DNA of 50,879 nucleotides from Candidatus Caccoplasma merdavium (GTDB taxonomy: Bacteria > Bacteroidota > Bacteroidia > Bacteroidales > UBA11471), in NCBI GenBank assembly GCA_018715595.1, contig DVLI01000001.1, forward strand, positions 1-50,879, read 5' to 3'. Position 1 is the first letter of the stretch; each line of letters begins with the position of its first letter. Made by a program: the position numbers and the translations under genes. The notes under the pieces are model-generated. The model saw only the letters and a program-made list of their open reading frames with translations. It was not told the origin of the DNA and made no database searches. Below, one piece after another: positions 25,766-34,981 of this stretch.

Positions 25766-26398
25766 ATGCGCAACGACATCGACGCCGTGTTCACCGATTT
25801 CGGAGGAGTCCTTCTTCGTCTCGATTTCAACCGGTGCTTTGAAGCATTCAGGCAACTGGGCGCTACAATGGCACCCGAAGAGGTACTGTTCCGCTCCCCC
25901 GCATTTATCGAGGCCATGCACCGCCTCGAAACCGGAGAAATGAGTGGTGACACATTTTTCGCCACCTTACGCGAATTATTGCATCTCTCCGCCCCGAACG
26001 AGGCCATACAATCGGCTTGGAACACAATCATCGGAGACATACCTCGCTACAAAATCAATGTCATACGCGAAATACGCCGCCACTACCGCCTCTACATGGT
26101 GAGCAACACCAATGCACCGCACTTCGACTACACACGGGAGGTGCTTTTCAGAGAAGAGGGGCTGACGGTCGATGACTATTTCGACAAGCTCTACCTCTCG
26201 CACGAATTACATGCATTGAAGCCCAACGCCGACTTCTACGACAAAGTACTGAAAGACAGCGGAGAGAATCCATCGCGAAGCCTGTTCCTCGACGACCTCG
26301 CCGCCAACATTCAAGGAGCACAACGAGCCGGATTCCAAACCTGCCTCATCGACCCCGAGGAGAATCTACGGAAAAAGATAGATGAATTATTGGCGTAA
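25766..26398 (+). CDS. HAD-family phosphatase
   Basis: 210-residue haloacid dehalogenase-like hydrolase from the ATG at 25766 (MRNDIDAVF); a TTG at 25754 is also in frame. Motif I has nucleophile Asp11 in FTDFGG, with Gly where many members have the second Asp. Motif II is MVSNTN, motif III is Lys in LKPNADFY, and motif IV is LFLDDLAANIQGA. An alpha-helical cap lies between I and II. Probably a sugar-phosphate or nucleotide phosphatase of the YihX type, with substrate unknown. It starts 9 bases after the kinase stop, suggesting coupling. Confidence 0.88.
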   Translation: MRNDIDAVFTDFGGVLLRLDFNRCFEAFRQLGATMAPEEVLFRSPAFIEAMHRLETGEMSGDTFFATLRELLHLSAPNEAIQSAWNTIIGDIPRYKINVIREIRRHYRLYMVSNTNAPHFDYTREVLFREEGLTVDDYFDKLYLSHELHALKPNADFYDKVLKDSGENPSRSLFLDDLAANIQGAQRAGFQTCLIDPEENLRKKIDELLA

Positions 26399-26452
26399 TC
26401 GAAGAAAATGAGCTATCTTCGTTTGCGGAATCGAACCCCAGAGAACACTGCC

Positions 26453-27907
26453 ATGCTCAAACAAGAACAGAAACTTCAACAACGCCAGACTTTGTCTCCG
26501 CAACAAATACAGGCCATACGTCTCCTCGAATTGCCCGAGATAGAGTTGGAAGAGCAAATCAAGCAGGAACTCATCGACAATCCCGCCCTCGATGAGGGCG
26601 ATGCACATGCCTCGGCCGAGGAAGAAAACGACATAACGCCCGAAGAGGACGCCTCGGGCAACGAAAGTGCCGAAGACCTGCTCATGGGCGACTACAACAA
26701 CAACGACGAAGTACCTTCTTACATCGACCGTGAGATTCCCGGCGAAAATGCGCCCCGCGAAGAGATTCCCGTCTCGGGGGGCACCACGTTCCACGACTAC
26801 CTGCTCGAACAGCTGCACCTGCGGGAATTGTCCGAAGCCGACAAGCAGATTGCCGAATACATCATCGGAAACATCGACGACAACGGTTACTTGCAGCGTA
26901 CCCTGCCGGCCATATCGGACGACCTGATGTTCCAAGTGGGACTCGACGTGCCGATCGGGAAACTGAGCGAATTGTTGCAAGTCATTCAAGACTTCGACCC
27001 GGCAGGCGTGGGAGCCACCGACCTGCAAGAGTGCCTGAAACTCCAACTCGAACGCCGCCGGGGCACGGCCGCCACACAACTGGCCTATGAGATAATAGAC
27101 AAGGCTTTCGAGGCATTCAGCAAACGCCACTATGAAAAGATACAACGGCAGTTCGACATATCCGAAGAAGAACTCAAAGCCGCCGTGCAGGAAATTTCAC
27201 AACTCAACCCCAAACCGGGAAGCAGCTGGAACGACAGTTTTACCGAGAGCATGACCCACATCAGCCCCGATTTCCTCGTCGAGGAAAACGATGGCGAGCT
27301 CTCCCTGTCGCTCAACAACAGCAACATACCCACCTTGCGCATCAGTCGCAACTACAACGAGATGCTGAGCGACTACACGGGAAACAGGGCCAACCAGACC
27401 CGCGAGAAACGGGACACCCTGCTCTTTATCAAACAGAAAATCGACGCCGCCCAGTCGTTTATCAACGCCATCGAGCAACGGCAACAGACCCTCCTGGCCA
27501 CCATGCAAGCCATACTCGACCGGCAACGCGACTTCTTCCTCACAGGCGACGAAAGCCGCCTGCGCCCCATGATTCTGCGCGACATTGCCGAAGAGACCGG
27601 CTATGACATATCGACCATCTCCCGCGCCACGAGCAACAAATATGTGCAAACGCCCTATGGGGTGTATCCGCTGAAATATTTCTTTTCGGAATCGATGCAA
27701 AGCGAGTCGGGCGAGGAGTTCTCGTCGCGCGAAATCAAAAAAATCTTGCAAGAAAGCATCGACAACGAAGACAAACGCGCACCGCTCACCGACGACAAGT
27801 TGTGCGAACTGCTGAAAGAGAAAGGCTACGCCATCGCCCGGCGCACCGTGGCCAAGTACCGAGAGCAACTGGGGGTTCCGGTTGCCCGCCTGCGAAAACT
27901 CATTTAA
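26453..27907 (+). CDS. rpoN: RNA polymerase sigma-54 factor
   Basis: Sigma-54, which needs enhancer-binding ATPases for promoter opening. From the ATG at 26453 it has 484 residues: Gln-rich region I (LQQRQTLSPQQIQAIRLLELP), an acidic region II with NNNDEVPSY, a core-binding domain, and a C-terminal DNA-binding part. The RpoN box ARRTVAKYRE is at 462-471. The frame opens at 26408 (MSYLRL), but that start would place a -7-like TTCGTTTG inside the coding region, so 26453 is preferred. No enhancer-binding regulator is in this window. Confidence 0.96.
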   Translation: MLKQEQKLQQRQTLSPQQIQAIRLLELPEIELEEQIKQELIDNPALDEGDAHASAEEENDITPEEDASGNESAEDLLMGDYNNNDEVPSYIDREIPGENAPREEIPVSGGTTFHDYLLEQLHLRELSEADKQIAEYIIGNIDDNGYLQRTLPAISDDLMFQVGLDVPIGKLSELLQVIQDFDPAGVGATDLQECLKLQLERRRGTAATQLAYEIIDKAFEAFSKRHYEKIQRQFDISEEELKAAVQEISQLNPKPGSSWNDSFTESMTHISPDFLVEENDGELSLSLNNSNIPTLRISRNYNEMLSDYTGNRANQTREKRDTLLFIKQKIDAAQSFINAIEQRQQTLLATMQAILDRQRDFFLTGDESRLRPMILRDIAEETGYDISTISRATSNKYVQTPYGVYPLKYFFSESMQSESGEEFSSREIKKILQESIDNEDKRAPLTDDKLCELLKEKGYAIARRTVAKYREQLGVPVARLRKLI

Positions 27908-27916
27908 CATTGAGAC

Positions 27917-28540
27917 ATGAAGAAAACGGCTCAAATCTTATCGATACTGTTCCACCCTTACCTCCTGCCGCTCTACGGGGGGCTCCTTGTCGTATCGTAC
28001 AGTTTTCTCGAAATACTTCCCCTCGCCATCAAGGCGCTCATCGTGGGTGGGATATTCCTCTTCTCGGGTGTATTGCCCATGCTGTTCCATCTCACCCTCT
28101 CCCTCTTCTACTGGAACAAAAGCGACAAAAAACCCTATGTGCGGCTCACCGAAATCCTGCTCTACACGGTGTTTCTCTTTTTTGCCGCGTTCTACATGCA
28201 CCGGCTCAGCCTGCCGTTCTGGGTCGAAAGCTATCTGGCCGGAGCCGGCTTGGCATCGGCCATCGTGTGGATTGTCAACGTCACCGGCTGGCGCATCAGT
28301 TTCTTCATGAGCAGCTTGGGAGCTCTCATGGGACTCGTCATTGTCCTGCTGATTGCCGGATTCCCGATACCCGTCGGCCTGTTTGTCCTCCTCATCGCCA
28401 TCACCGGCATGGTGGGTACCGCCCGACAACTGCTCGACCGCAACACCTTGGCACAGATTCTGACCGGCTGGGCCAGCGGAATCATTGCCGTATTGGTGGT
28501 CATGCTACTCATTCAACGACATTTATTACCCTATCTATAA
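27917..28540 (+). CDS. Integral membrane protein, weakly PAP2-like
   Basis: 207 residues, nearly all in six or so hydrophobic segments, with a small polar stretch FYWNKSDKKPYVRLTE near residue 65. The layout and a WRISFF segment near 135 recall the C-terminal half of PAP2 lipid phosphatases, but the His of the phosphatase motif is not evident, so activity cannot be claimed. It sits 9 bp after rpoN and 9 bp before purE, implying one transcript. I know of similar short membrane proteins in this position in other Bacteroidales; their role is undescribed. Confidence 0.75.
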   Translation: MKKTAQILSILFHPYLLPLYGGLLVVSYSFLEILPLAIKALIVGGIFLFSGVLPMLFHLTLSLFYWNKSDKKPYVRLTEILLYTVFLFFAAFYMHRLSLPFWVESYLAGAGLASAIVWIVNVTGWRISFFMSSLGALMGLVIVLLIAGFPIPVGLFVLLIAITGMVGTARQLLDRNTLAQILTGWASGIIAVLVVMLLIQRHLLPYL

Positions 28541-28549
28541 CCGACTCTT

Positions 28550-29056
28550 ATGAATCCGATTGTAAGCATTATCATGGGCAGCACCTCCGACCTGCCCATC
28601 ATGGAAAAAGCCGCACAACTGCTGAACGACTTCGAAATACCATTCGAGATGAACGCATTGTCGGCACACCGCACCCCCGAAGAGGTTGAGACATTTGCCA
28701 AGAATGCCGAAGCCCGCGGCATCAAAGTCATCATCGCCGCCGCCGGCATGGCCGCGCACCTGCCCGGCGTCATCGCCGCATCGACCCCGCTGCCGGTCAT
28801 CGGCGTACCCATCAACTCGTCGCTCGACGGCATGGACGCCCTGCTCGCCATCGTGCAGATGCCCCCGGGCATTCCCGTGGCAACGGTAGGCATCAACGCC
28901 GCTCTCAACGCCGCCATACTGGCCGTGCAGATGCTCTCGCTCGGCGACGAGAAAATCGCCGGCAAACTGAAAAACTACAAGAAAGGACTGGCCAAGAAAA
29001 TCGTCGATGCCAACGAAAAACTGGCTCAGGTAAAATATCCTTTCAAAACCAACTAA
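28550..29056 (+). CDS. purE: N5-carboxyaminoimidazole ribonucleotide mutase
   Basis: Class I PurE, which converts N5-CAIR to CAIR in purine synthesis and acts as a cytosolic octamer. The 168-residue length is typical. GSTSD (10-14) and SAHRTP with catalytic His40 are at the substrate site. AAAGMAAHLPG and GVPINSSLDGMDALLAIVQMP are strongly conserved. It is the last gene before the ispG hairpin. The partner PurK is not in the window. Confidence 0.96.
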   Translation: MNPIVSIIMGSTSDLPIMEKAAQLLNDFEIPFEMNALSAHRTPEEVETFAKNAEARGIKVIIAAAGMAAHLPGVIAASTPLPVIGVPINSSLDGMDALLAIVQMPPGIPVATVGINAALNAAILAVQMLSLGDEKIAGKLKNYKKGLAKKIVDANEKLAQVKYPFKTN

Positions 29057-29070
29057 TCTGTCAACAACTC

Positions 29071-29137
29071 CGATTGCCGATGCCGGGAGATGCCACAAAG
29101 GCTTCTATTGCCCGACGCGGCAATCGTTTTTTATTTT
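29071..29137 (+). terminator. Long imperfect hairpin with U-tract between purE and ispG
   Basis: Three stacked stems are visible: CGATTGCCG with CGGCAATCG, then CGGG with CCCG, then AGATGCC with GGCTTCT (one mismatch) around ACAAA. They are followed by TTTTTTATTTTT. This is a terminator-type structure for purE, but it ends only 7 bases before the ispG ATG, so it could also work as an attenuator or cover the ispG ribosome site. Confidence 0.75.
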
Positions 29138-29144
29138 TCGCGCC

Positions 29145-30935
29145 ATGGACCTTTTTAATTACCACCGCCGCCCCACCACCGAAGTTCACATCGGCAACAC
29201 GCCCCTGGGGGGAGACAACCCCATACGCATACAGTCGATGACCAACACGCACACCCACGAAACCGAAGCCAGTGTCGAACAATGCGTGCGCATCATCGAG
29301 GCCGGAGCCGACTATGTGAGACTCACGGCACAGGGTACCCGCGAGGCCGAGAGCCTGGCCGTCATCGAAGAGGAGCTGCACCGCCGGGGCTACCACACCC
29401 CGCTGGTGGCCGACATACACTTCAATCCCCATGTGGCCGACCTGGCCGCCGGTATCGTGGAGAAGGTGCGCATCAACCCCGGGAATTTCGTCGACAGTGC
29501 CCGCACCTTCAAGCACATCGACTACACCGACGAGGAGTATGCCGCCGAGTTGCAGCGACTGCGCACACGGTTTGTCGCCCTGCTCGACATTTGCCGCGCA
29601 CACCACACGGCCATACGCATCGGCGTCAACCACGGCTCATTGTCGGACCGCATCATGAGCCGCTACGGCGACACGCCCGAGGGCATCGTCGAGTCGTGCA
29701 TGGAGTTCCTGCGCGTGTGCCGCGAAGAGAAGTTCGACGACGTGGTCATCTCCATCAAGGCTTCCAATACGGTGGTTATGGTAAAATCGGTGCGGCTGCT
29801 TCTGGCCGCACTGGACAAAGAAGAGATGCACTACCCCCTGCACTTGGGCGTGACCGAAGCCGGTGAGGGGGAAGACGGTCGCATAAAATCGGCCGTAGGC
29901 ATCGGCACGCTCCTGGCCGACGGCATCGGCGACACCATACGGGTATCGCTGAGTGAAGCCCCGGAAGCAGAAATCCCCGTCGCCCGCAAACTGGTCGACT
30001 ACATCACTGCCCGCGCCGGGCACCCGCACATCGAAGGCTCAGCCTGCCCCGCTCATGATTTCCTGTGCATGGAACGGCGAGAAACTCTCGCCGCAGGCAA
30101 CATCGGAGGTGGGAAAGTGCCGGTCACCGTTGCCGATGCCAAAGGCAGCGGTGAAGTATCACCCGATTATGTATATTCATCTCGCGAGAAACAGATAATC
30201 GCCGGCGGCGACGAGTCGTTCAAGGCCCCGCTTTACACCTGTGGCGAATTGTCCCGGCTGGCAGCTTCGACAGCCGAGGTAAAATTCCTGCAACTCTCCT
30301 ACCCCGAACTGAACGATGCGGTGTGGGAAACCCTTGCCCGCACAAGCGGTCTCGTCGTCGTGCTCACGACCCGGCACATCAACCCCGTAGGGGAATGCCG
30401 CGCATTCTTCCACGCCCTGCTCAACCACGCATGCCGCGTACCGGTCATCGTGCAACTCTCTTACCAGGAAACCGAACTCGAAAATCTGCAAATCAAAGCG
30501 GCGGCCGACTTCGGTGCCCTGCTGCTCGACGGTTTTGCCGACGGCATCTGGTTGCGCAACGAGGGGAATATCCCGGCCGGAAAAATCACCGCCTGCATGT
30601 ATGCCATCTTGCAGGCTGCCCGCCAACGCACCAGCAAGACCGAGTACATCTCCTGTCCGGGTTGCGGACGCACGATGTTTGACCTGACGCAGACCATAGC
30701 CCGGGTAAAGGCGGCCACGTCGCACCTCAAAACGCTGAAAATAGGCATCATGGGGTGTATCGTAAACGGGCCGGGCGAAATGGCCGACGCCGACTACGGA
30801 TATGTGGGAGCGGGCCGCAACCGCATCAGCCTCTACAAAGGGAAAGTGTGCATCGAAAAGAACATTCCCGAAGAAGAGGCGGTGGAACATCTCATCGCCC
30901 TTATCAAAACGAATGGTGACTGGATAGATCCGTAA
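29145..30935 (+). CDS. ispG: 4-hydroxy-3-methylbut-2-enyl diphosphate synthase
   Basis: Iron-sulfur enzyme of the non-mevalonate isoprenoid pathway, converting MEcPP to HMBPP. At 596 residues it is the large form with an inserted middle domain, normal in Bacteroidota, chlamydiae and plants (E. coli IspG is about 370). The TIM-barrel part opens with PLGGDNPIRIQSMTNT, and the reductase-like end carries the 4Fe-4S ligands Cys504 and Cys507 (CPGCGRT) and Cys538 with Glu545 in CIVNGPGE. The ATG at 29145 is required by the conserved MDLFNYHRRPT start, despite the hairpin just before it. Confidence 0.96.
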   Translation: MDLFNYHRRPTTEVHIGNTPLGGDNPIRIQSMTNTHTHETEASVEQCVRIIEAGADYVRLTAQGTREAESLAVIEEELHRRGYHTPLVADIHFNPHVADLAAGIVEKVRINPGNFVDSARTFKHIDYTDEEYAAELQRLRTRFVALLDICRAHHTAIRIGVNHGSLSDRIMSRYGDTPEGIVESCMEFLRVCREEKFDDVVISIKASNTVVMVKSVRLLLAALDKEEMHYPLHLGVTEAGEGEDGRIKSAVGIGTLLADGIGDTIRVSLSEAPEAEIPVARKLVDYITARAGHPHIEGSACPAHDFLCMERRETLAAGNIGGGKVPVTVADAKGSGEVSPDYVYSSREKQIIAGGDESFKAPLYTCGELSRLAASTAEVKFLQLSYPELNDAVWETLARTSGLVVVLTTRHINPVGECRAFFHALLNHACRVPVIVQLSYQETELENLQIKAAADFGALLLDGFADGIWLRNEGNIPAGKITACMYAILQAARQRTSKTEYISCPGCGRTMFDLTQTIARVKAATSHLKTLKIGIMGCIVNGPGEMADADYGYVGAGRNRISLYKGKVCIEKNIPEEEAVEHLIALIKTNGDWIDP

Positions 30936-31005
30936 ACTTTTATGCCTTCCTATCGGTTATAACATAAGACCTTCCATAAGGAATCATCTCTAAACACTCA
31001 ACAAT

Positions 31006-32091
31006 ATGGTACGTTTTCATACGCCCTTTTGGGCACTTCTCGTGCTACTGACTTTGGCCACCGACCCGGCCAAAGGCTGCACCGGCATCACCCTCAAAAC
31101 GACAACTGGTACCTCCATCGTCGCCCGCACCATCGAATGGGGCGGCAGCAACCTCAACAGCCGTTATGTCATCGTACCCCGAGGGTATGTCCAATCGTCG
31201 TACCTACCCGACGGGAAAAAAGAGGGCATGACATTCAGCGCCCGGTATGGCTATGTGGGACTGGCTGTCGAGCAAGACGAATTCGTGGCCGAAGGCATCA
31301 ACGAAGCCGGTTTGTCGGCAGGACTCTTCTACTTTCCCGGCTACGGGAAATACCCGGCTTACGACCCGGCCCTGAAATCGAGGAGTATCGCCGACCTGCA
31401 ACTGGTATCCTGGATTCTCGGTGAATGCGAGACCGTCGACGACGTAAAAAAGGCCGTCAACCGCGTTCGTGTTGTCTCCATCAATCCACAGGCTTCGACC
31501 GTACACTGGCGGTTCACCGATACCAGCGGCCGCCAAATCGTGCTCGAAATCATCGACGGGAAAGCGCAATTCCATGACAACACGCTGGGTGTGCTCACCA
31601 ATTCGCCCGACTTCACCTGGCAAATGACCAACCTCAACAACTATGTAAACCTTGCACCGGGCACAAGCCGGCCCCGCCAACTGGGGAGCGTATCTCTCGC
31701 CTCATTTGGAGCCGGGAGCGGCATGCTCGGCCTGCCCGGCGACATCACCCCGCCCTCCCGATTCGTGCGAGCCGCCTTCTACCAATGTTCCGCACCGCCG
31801 CAACAAGACGCGGAGCAAACGGTAAGGCAGTGTTTCCAGATTCTCAACAACTTCGACATTCCCATCGGCATCGAATTTTCCGAGGGGGAGACTCCGACCG
31901 ATATTCCCAGCGCCACGCAATGGACCTCAGCAACCAACCCGCAAGACAAAACGATTTATTACCGGACGATGTATAACAGCCTCATACGCTGCATCGACTT
32001 GAAGAAAATCGATTTCGGGAAAATCAAATATCAAGCAACCCCACTCGACAAAGTCGACCGTCAACCGATAGAACGCATATCGATAAAATAA
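31006..32091 (+). CDS. Exported choloylglycine hydrolase-family amidase
   Basis: Ntn-hydrolase of the linear amide C-N hydrolase family (bile salt hydrolases and penicillin V acylases). The signal peptide ends at AKG and exposes Cys25 as nucleophile. Other expected residues are Arg41 and Glu44 in ARTIEWG (Glu where the clostridial enzymes have Asp), Asn199 in LTNSP, and Arg255 in SRFVRAAF. The 361-residue length suits periplasmic Bacteroidota members. Sequence alone cannot tell bile salts from penicillin V, acyl-homoserine lactones or other amides. It begins 70 bases after ispG and ends in a shared terminator. Confidence 0.88.
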   Translation: MVRFHTPFWALLVLLTLATDPAKGCTGITLKTTTGTSIVARTIEWGGSNLNSRYVIVPRGYVQSSYLPDGKKEGMTFSARYGYVGLAVEQDEFVAEGINEAGLSAGLFYFPGYGKYPAYDPALKSRSIADLQLVSWILGECETVDDVKKAVNRVRVVSINPQASTVHWRFTDTSGRQIVLEIIDGKAQFHDNTLGVLTNSPDFTWQMTNLNNYVNLAPGTSRPRQLGSVSLASFGAGSGMLGLPGDITPPSRFVRAAFYQCSAPPQQDAEQTVRQCFQILNNFDIPIGIEFSEGETPTDIPSATQWTSATNPQDKTIYYRTMYNSLIRCIDLKKIDFGKIKYQATPLDKVDRQPIERISIK

Positions 32092-32131
32092 AACAAAGCG
32101 CGATGAAATGATTTTTCATCGCGCTTTGTTT
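32091..32131. terminator. Bidirectional terminator between convergent genes
   Basis: Perfect 18-bp stem (AAACAAAGCGCGATGAAA with its complement) and a 5-base loop TGATT, with A and T tracts on the two sides. It serves the amidase gene (+) and the PL11 gene (-). Confidence 0.9.
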
Positions 32132-32150
32132 ACAGGGACAACAGCCCGCC

Positions 32151-33995
32151 TTATTCACCCAAATAATAAGAAGGAACCGGGGCTTGCGGATAGCCCATGG
32201 AACGATGGGCCACATAATTGCGGTAGAGGGCATCTTGCATGAGCGTGACACGCCGGTCGCGCGCCGGTATGTTGGTCGTGTAGATGCGAATCTCACCCGG
32301 CAGGGCGGTAACAATCTCTTCGCGCCAATCGCCGAAGAGGTCGGCAATCATGAGTATGTCGCCACGAATGCCATCGGTAACAGTCTCTCCTTTCCACTTC
32401 ACGATTTTCTGTGAACGTCCTTCGGAAGAAGAGCCTGCCCCCCAACGGCTGCCATCGCCGACAAAGGTCTCACGCAACAGGTCGGCGTCCCACCAAGCCC
32501 AGTTGCGGCAAGGGGGAACCGCTTCGTTCTTGCCCAAATAGGTTCCGTCGGCCGCCAGGAGGTATTTGTCGGTGCTTCCCCCTTTACGGTCTTCGCTGGC
32601 AAAGCATTCGAGGCCGGGACGCGTGGTATCGATGTCGGTCACCATGCCGTCACCGACATGGAAGGTCTTGTGACCGATGTTCCATATCGACTCGCCGGTG
32701 CGCGCATCGACCATGCAGACGCCACGACCCTGGTCGTTCCAAGGCTCAATGCACAAAAACACTTCGAGACCGGGACGATTGGGGTCGATGTCGGTGAGAT
32801 AGACTTTGTCGGGGTGTCCCAATCCGGCCGACCACAACAGGGTGCCGTCATCGTCGAGCATGCACGACCCGAGCAATATCTCGTCGCGGCCGTCCTCATC
32901 GACATCACCGCATACCATGTTGTGGGCTCCCATGCTGCGCACAATGGGATTCTCTTCGTCCCCGTCCCAGCGCCAAGCGCGTTCGAGTCTCGTACCGTTG
33001 AGCTGCCAGGCATCGACCACCATGAGCTTGTAGGTTCCGCGGCACGCCAGTATGTAGGGAGTCTTGCCGTCGAGGAAGGCCATGCCTATCTGGTTGCGGT
33101 TGCGGCGAATCAGATTGCCATAACGGAAATTTCGCTCGGGCCAATCGACGCGGTCTATCTCCTCGCCGGTCATTCCGTCGAGCACCGAAAGATATTCTTC
33201 TCCGGTATCGACACGACCTTTGGCGTCACGCTGCACATTGTCGGGCGCCGTCTTCAAGGCCACTTCGGCCTTGCCGTCGCCATTGAAGTCATAGACGACA
33301 TAAGGCGAATACCAAATACCGGGCTCTATGCCCTGTCCCAGGTCTTTCGACCACAAGAAGGTACCATCGCTCAGATAGGCTTCGATTTGGTAAGTCTTCC
33401 CGTTCAAGTCACCGGGCATGCCGGGGTCGACATTGCTTTCGGGGGTGCGTATGATATAATCATAGACCCCGTCGCCGTTCAGGTCGGCCACGGCCACCTT
33501 ACCGGCTTTGACGGGACGGTTGAGTTTTATCGACAGGTAATTTTTGCCCGACTCGGGAGCGAAAGCCACGAAAGGCGACTTTTCGAGCACTTTTCCACGT
33601 CCGTCGAGAGTGGCCACTTGGTAACGAGCACCTTCGGGAGCCGGCGATTCATCGACGAAATCGGTCGTCGTTTTCAGCGGTTTACGGTTGAGCTTTTTCA
33701 CCTTGCCGTCCACTTCGCGATATACGTTGAATGCCACGTCGGGGGCATCACTCTGCAACAGTCGCCAACTGAGATAGAGGGTTCCCTCTTCTTTTCCCGG
33801 CAAGATTGTCAGTCCGCGGTCGAGACGTTCCCCCACCCGGGTCGTGGCAAACCCTTCGACGGGGGCTTTGGGTTCATGCGAAGGGCTGAGTATTTCGTAA
33901 TAATAGTGCCGTTCGCGGGAATCTTGGGCATTCGCGCCGACAGGCACACTTCCGAGCAACAAGGCCGCAAGGGCTATCCAAGACTTGTTTTTCAT
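32151..33995 (-). CDS. Secreted PL11 rhamnogalacturonan lyase
   Basis: Predicted polysaccharide lyase family 11, cleaving rhamnogalacturonan I, the pectin backbone, by beta-elimination. The signal peptide ends at ANAQ. The 614-residue protein shows the beta-propeller repeats of PL11: VADLNGDGVYDYIIRTPESN, YDFNGDGKAEVALKTAPDN, CGDVDEDGRDEILLGSC and IADLFGDWREEIV. Several DxNGDG-type loops are calcium sites. A fibronectin-like N-terminal part (about 40-150) precedes the propeller. No T9SS C-terminal signal and no SusC/D pair are nearby. The upstream 240 bp lacks a clear TAnnTTTG motif. Endo- versus exo-action cannot be decided. Confidence 0.92.
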   Translation of the reverse strand: MKNKSWIALAALLLGSVPVGANAQDSRERHYYYEILSPSHEPKAPVEGFATTRVGERLDRGLTILPGKEEGTLYLSWRLLQSDAPDVAFNVYREVDGKVKKLNRKPLKTTTDFVDESPAPEGARYQVATLDGRGKVLEKSPFVAFAPESGKNYLSIKLNRPVKAGKVAVADLNGDGVYDYIIRTPESNVDPGMPGDLNGKTYQIEAYLSDGTFLWSKDLGQGIEPGIWYSPYVVYDFNGDGKAEVALKTAPDNVQRDAKGRVDTGEEYLSVLDGMTGEEIDRVDWPERNFRYGNLIRRNRNQIGMAFLDGKTPYILACRGTYKLMVVDAWQLNGTRLERAWRWDGDEENPIVRSMGAHNMVCGDVDEDGRDEILLGSCMLDDDGTLLWSAGLGHPDKVYLTDIDPNRPGLEVFLCIEPWNDQGRGVCMVDARTGESIWNIGHKTFHVGDGMVTDIDTTRPGLECFASEDRKGGSTDKYLLAADGTYLGKNEAVPPCRNWAWWDADLLRETFVGDGSRWGAGSSSEGRSQKIVKWKGETVTDGIRGDILMIADLFGDWREEIVTALPGEIRIYTTNIPARDRRVTLMQDALYRNYVAHRSMGYPQAPVPSYYLGE

Positions 33996-34236
33996 GAGAC
34001 AGGATTTCGATTAAAAAGGTTAAACTTCGATATATTGAGAAACGAAATAACGATATTCCCGCTACATATCCAATCGTGGGCAGCTAATTATTGTTAATGA
34101 TGCCGGCCAAGAGCGACGAAGAAGGAGGGCGAAGGAGACAAAGGACAAGGGGGTGGATACTCAAAAATGAGGGAATGGGCAAAACTTTCGACCCCGGGGA
34201 TTGTTTGTAGGGTATACTTACTTAAAAAAAACGTTT

Positions 34237-34794
34237 ATGGAAATGACAGTAATTTCTTTCTGGGGGAAAAGCCGCTATTGGTGGGCGCTCCTGGTGATCG
34301 GGGTACTCTTGATACCCTGTGGCGTGTGGCTGGTGGCAAGCCCGGCAGCCGGATATGCAGCCTTGTCGTCGCTGCTGGGTTGGGCCCTGATTCTGCTCGG
34401 TGTGCTCGAACTGGTCATTGCCAGCGACACGGGCCGTCACACACACGGCTGGGGCTGGTGGATTGCCGGCGGCATACTCGACATTCTCATCGGATTCCTA
34501 CTTGTGGGCAATTTGGTGCTGAGCGAGATTGTCCTGCCCTACTTCTTCGCCTTTGCCTTACTCTACCGCGCCATAAAAAACATCATTGCCGGCATTACCC
34601 TCGACAAGGCTTATCAGGGCCGTTGGCTCTATCTGCTTCATGGCATCTTACTATTGGTCGCCTCGCTTTTCTTCTTCCTGGCGCCCTTCCTGGCCACCAT
34701 CGTCATGGTGTATGTCTGCGCCTTCATTTTCATTTATTGGGGAATCAGCCTCATCGTATTTTCGTTTGACTTGAAACCCGAACGCCGCGCATAA
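34237..34794 (+). CDS. HdeD/DUF308 family membrane protein
   Basis: 185 residues from the ATG at 34237 (MEMTVISFWGKS; ATG at 34243 also possible). Six membrane segments are seen in three pairs, the pattern of the HdeD/DUF308 family. WWALLVIGVLLIPCGVWLV and LLGWALILLGVLELV are typical blocks. HdeD is linked to acid resistance in E. coli, but in Bacteroidota the role is unknown. A TTG frame opening at 34201 is unlikely. It is monocistronic, followed by a terminator. Confidence 0.85.
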   Translation: MEMTVISFWGKSRYWWALLVIGVLLIPCGVWLVASPAAGYAALSSLLGWALILLGVLELVIASDTGRHTHGWGWWIAGGILDILIGFLLVGNLVLSEIVLPYFFAFALLYRAIKNIIAGITLDKAYQGRWLYLLHGILLLVASLFFFLAPFLATIVMVYVCAFIFIYWGISLIVFSFDLKPERRA

Positions 34795-34813
34795 CCGCCG
34801 GCCATTCTCCTAA

Positions 34814-34855
34814 AAAAACGAAAAACGCCGATGTGTACCGGCGTTTTTCGTTTTT
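34814..34855 (+). terminator. Terminator after the HdeD-like gene
   Basis: A perfect 17-bp stem combines AAAAACGAAAAACGCCG with its complement around an 8-base loop and ends in TTTTT. Confidence 0.92.
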
Positions 34856-34894
34856 ATTCACTATTCCGGGAGAGCTTTTTTCGCTCTTTAAGAC

Positions 34895-34902
34895 TATCTT
34901 TG
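34895..34902 (+). promoter_or_regulatory. Probable -7 box of the aromatic-rich exported protein gene
   Basis: TATCTTTG matches TAnnTTTG. A T-run at 34876-34881 could stand in for the -33 element. The leader would be about 75 bases. AAAGGAGG at 34969-34976 lies 5 bases before the ATG at 34982, an unusually strong Shine-Dalgarno for this phylum. Confidence 0.55.
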
Positions 34903-34981
34903 CCTTTGATTCATTAAACTTTACCGTGGATTTTGTGTCAAAAAAGAAACGACAAAATTCGCAAAGGAAAGGAGGTCCATC

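Noticed and set aside
32658..34097. 479-codon frame antisense to the PL11 gene
   Set aside because: The PL11 reading is secure with signal peptide and repeats; this frame is a codon-bias shadow.
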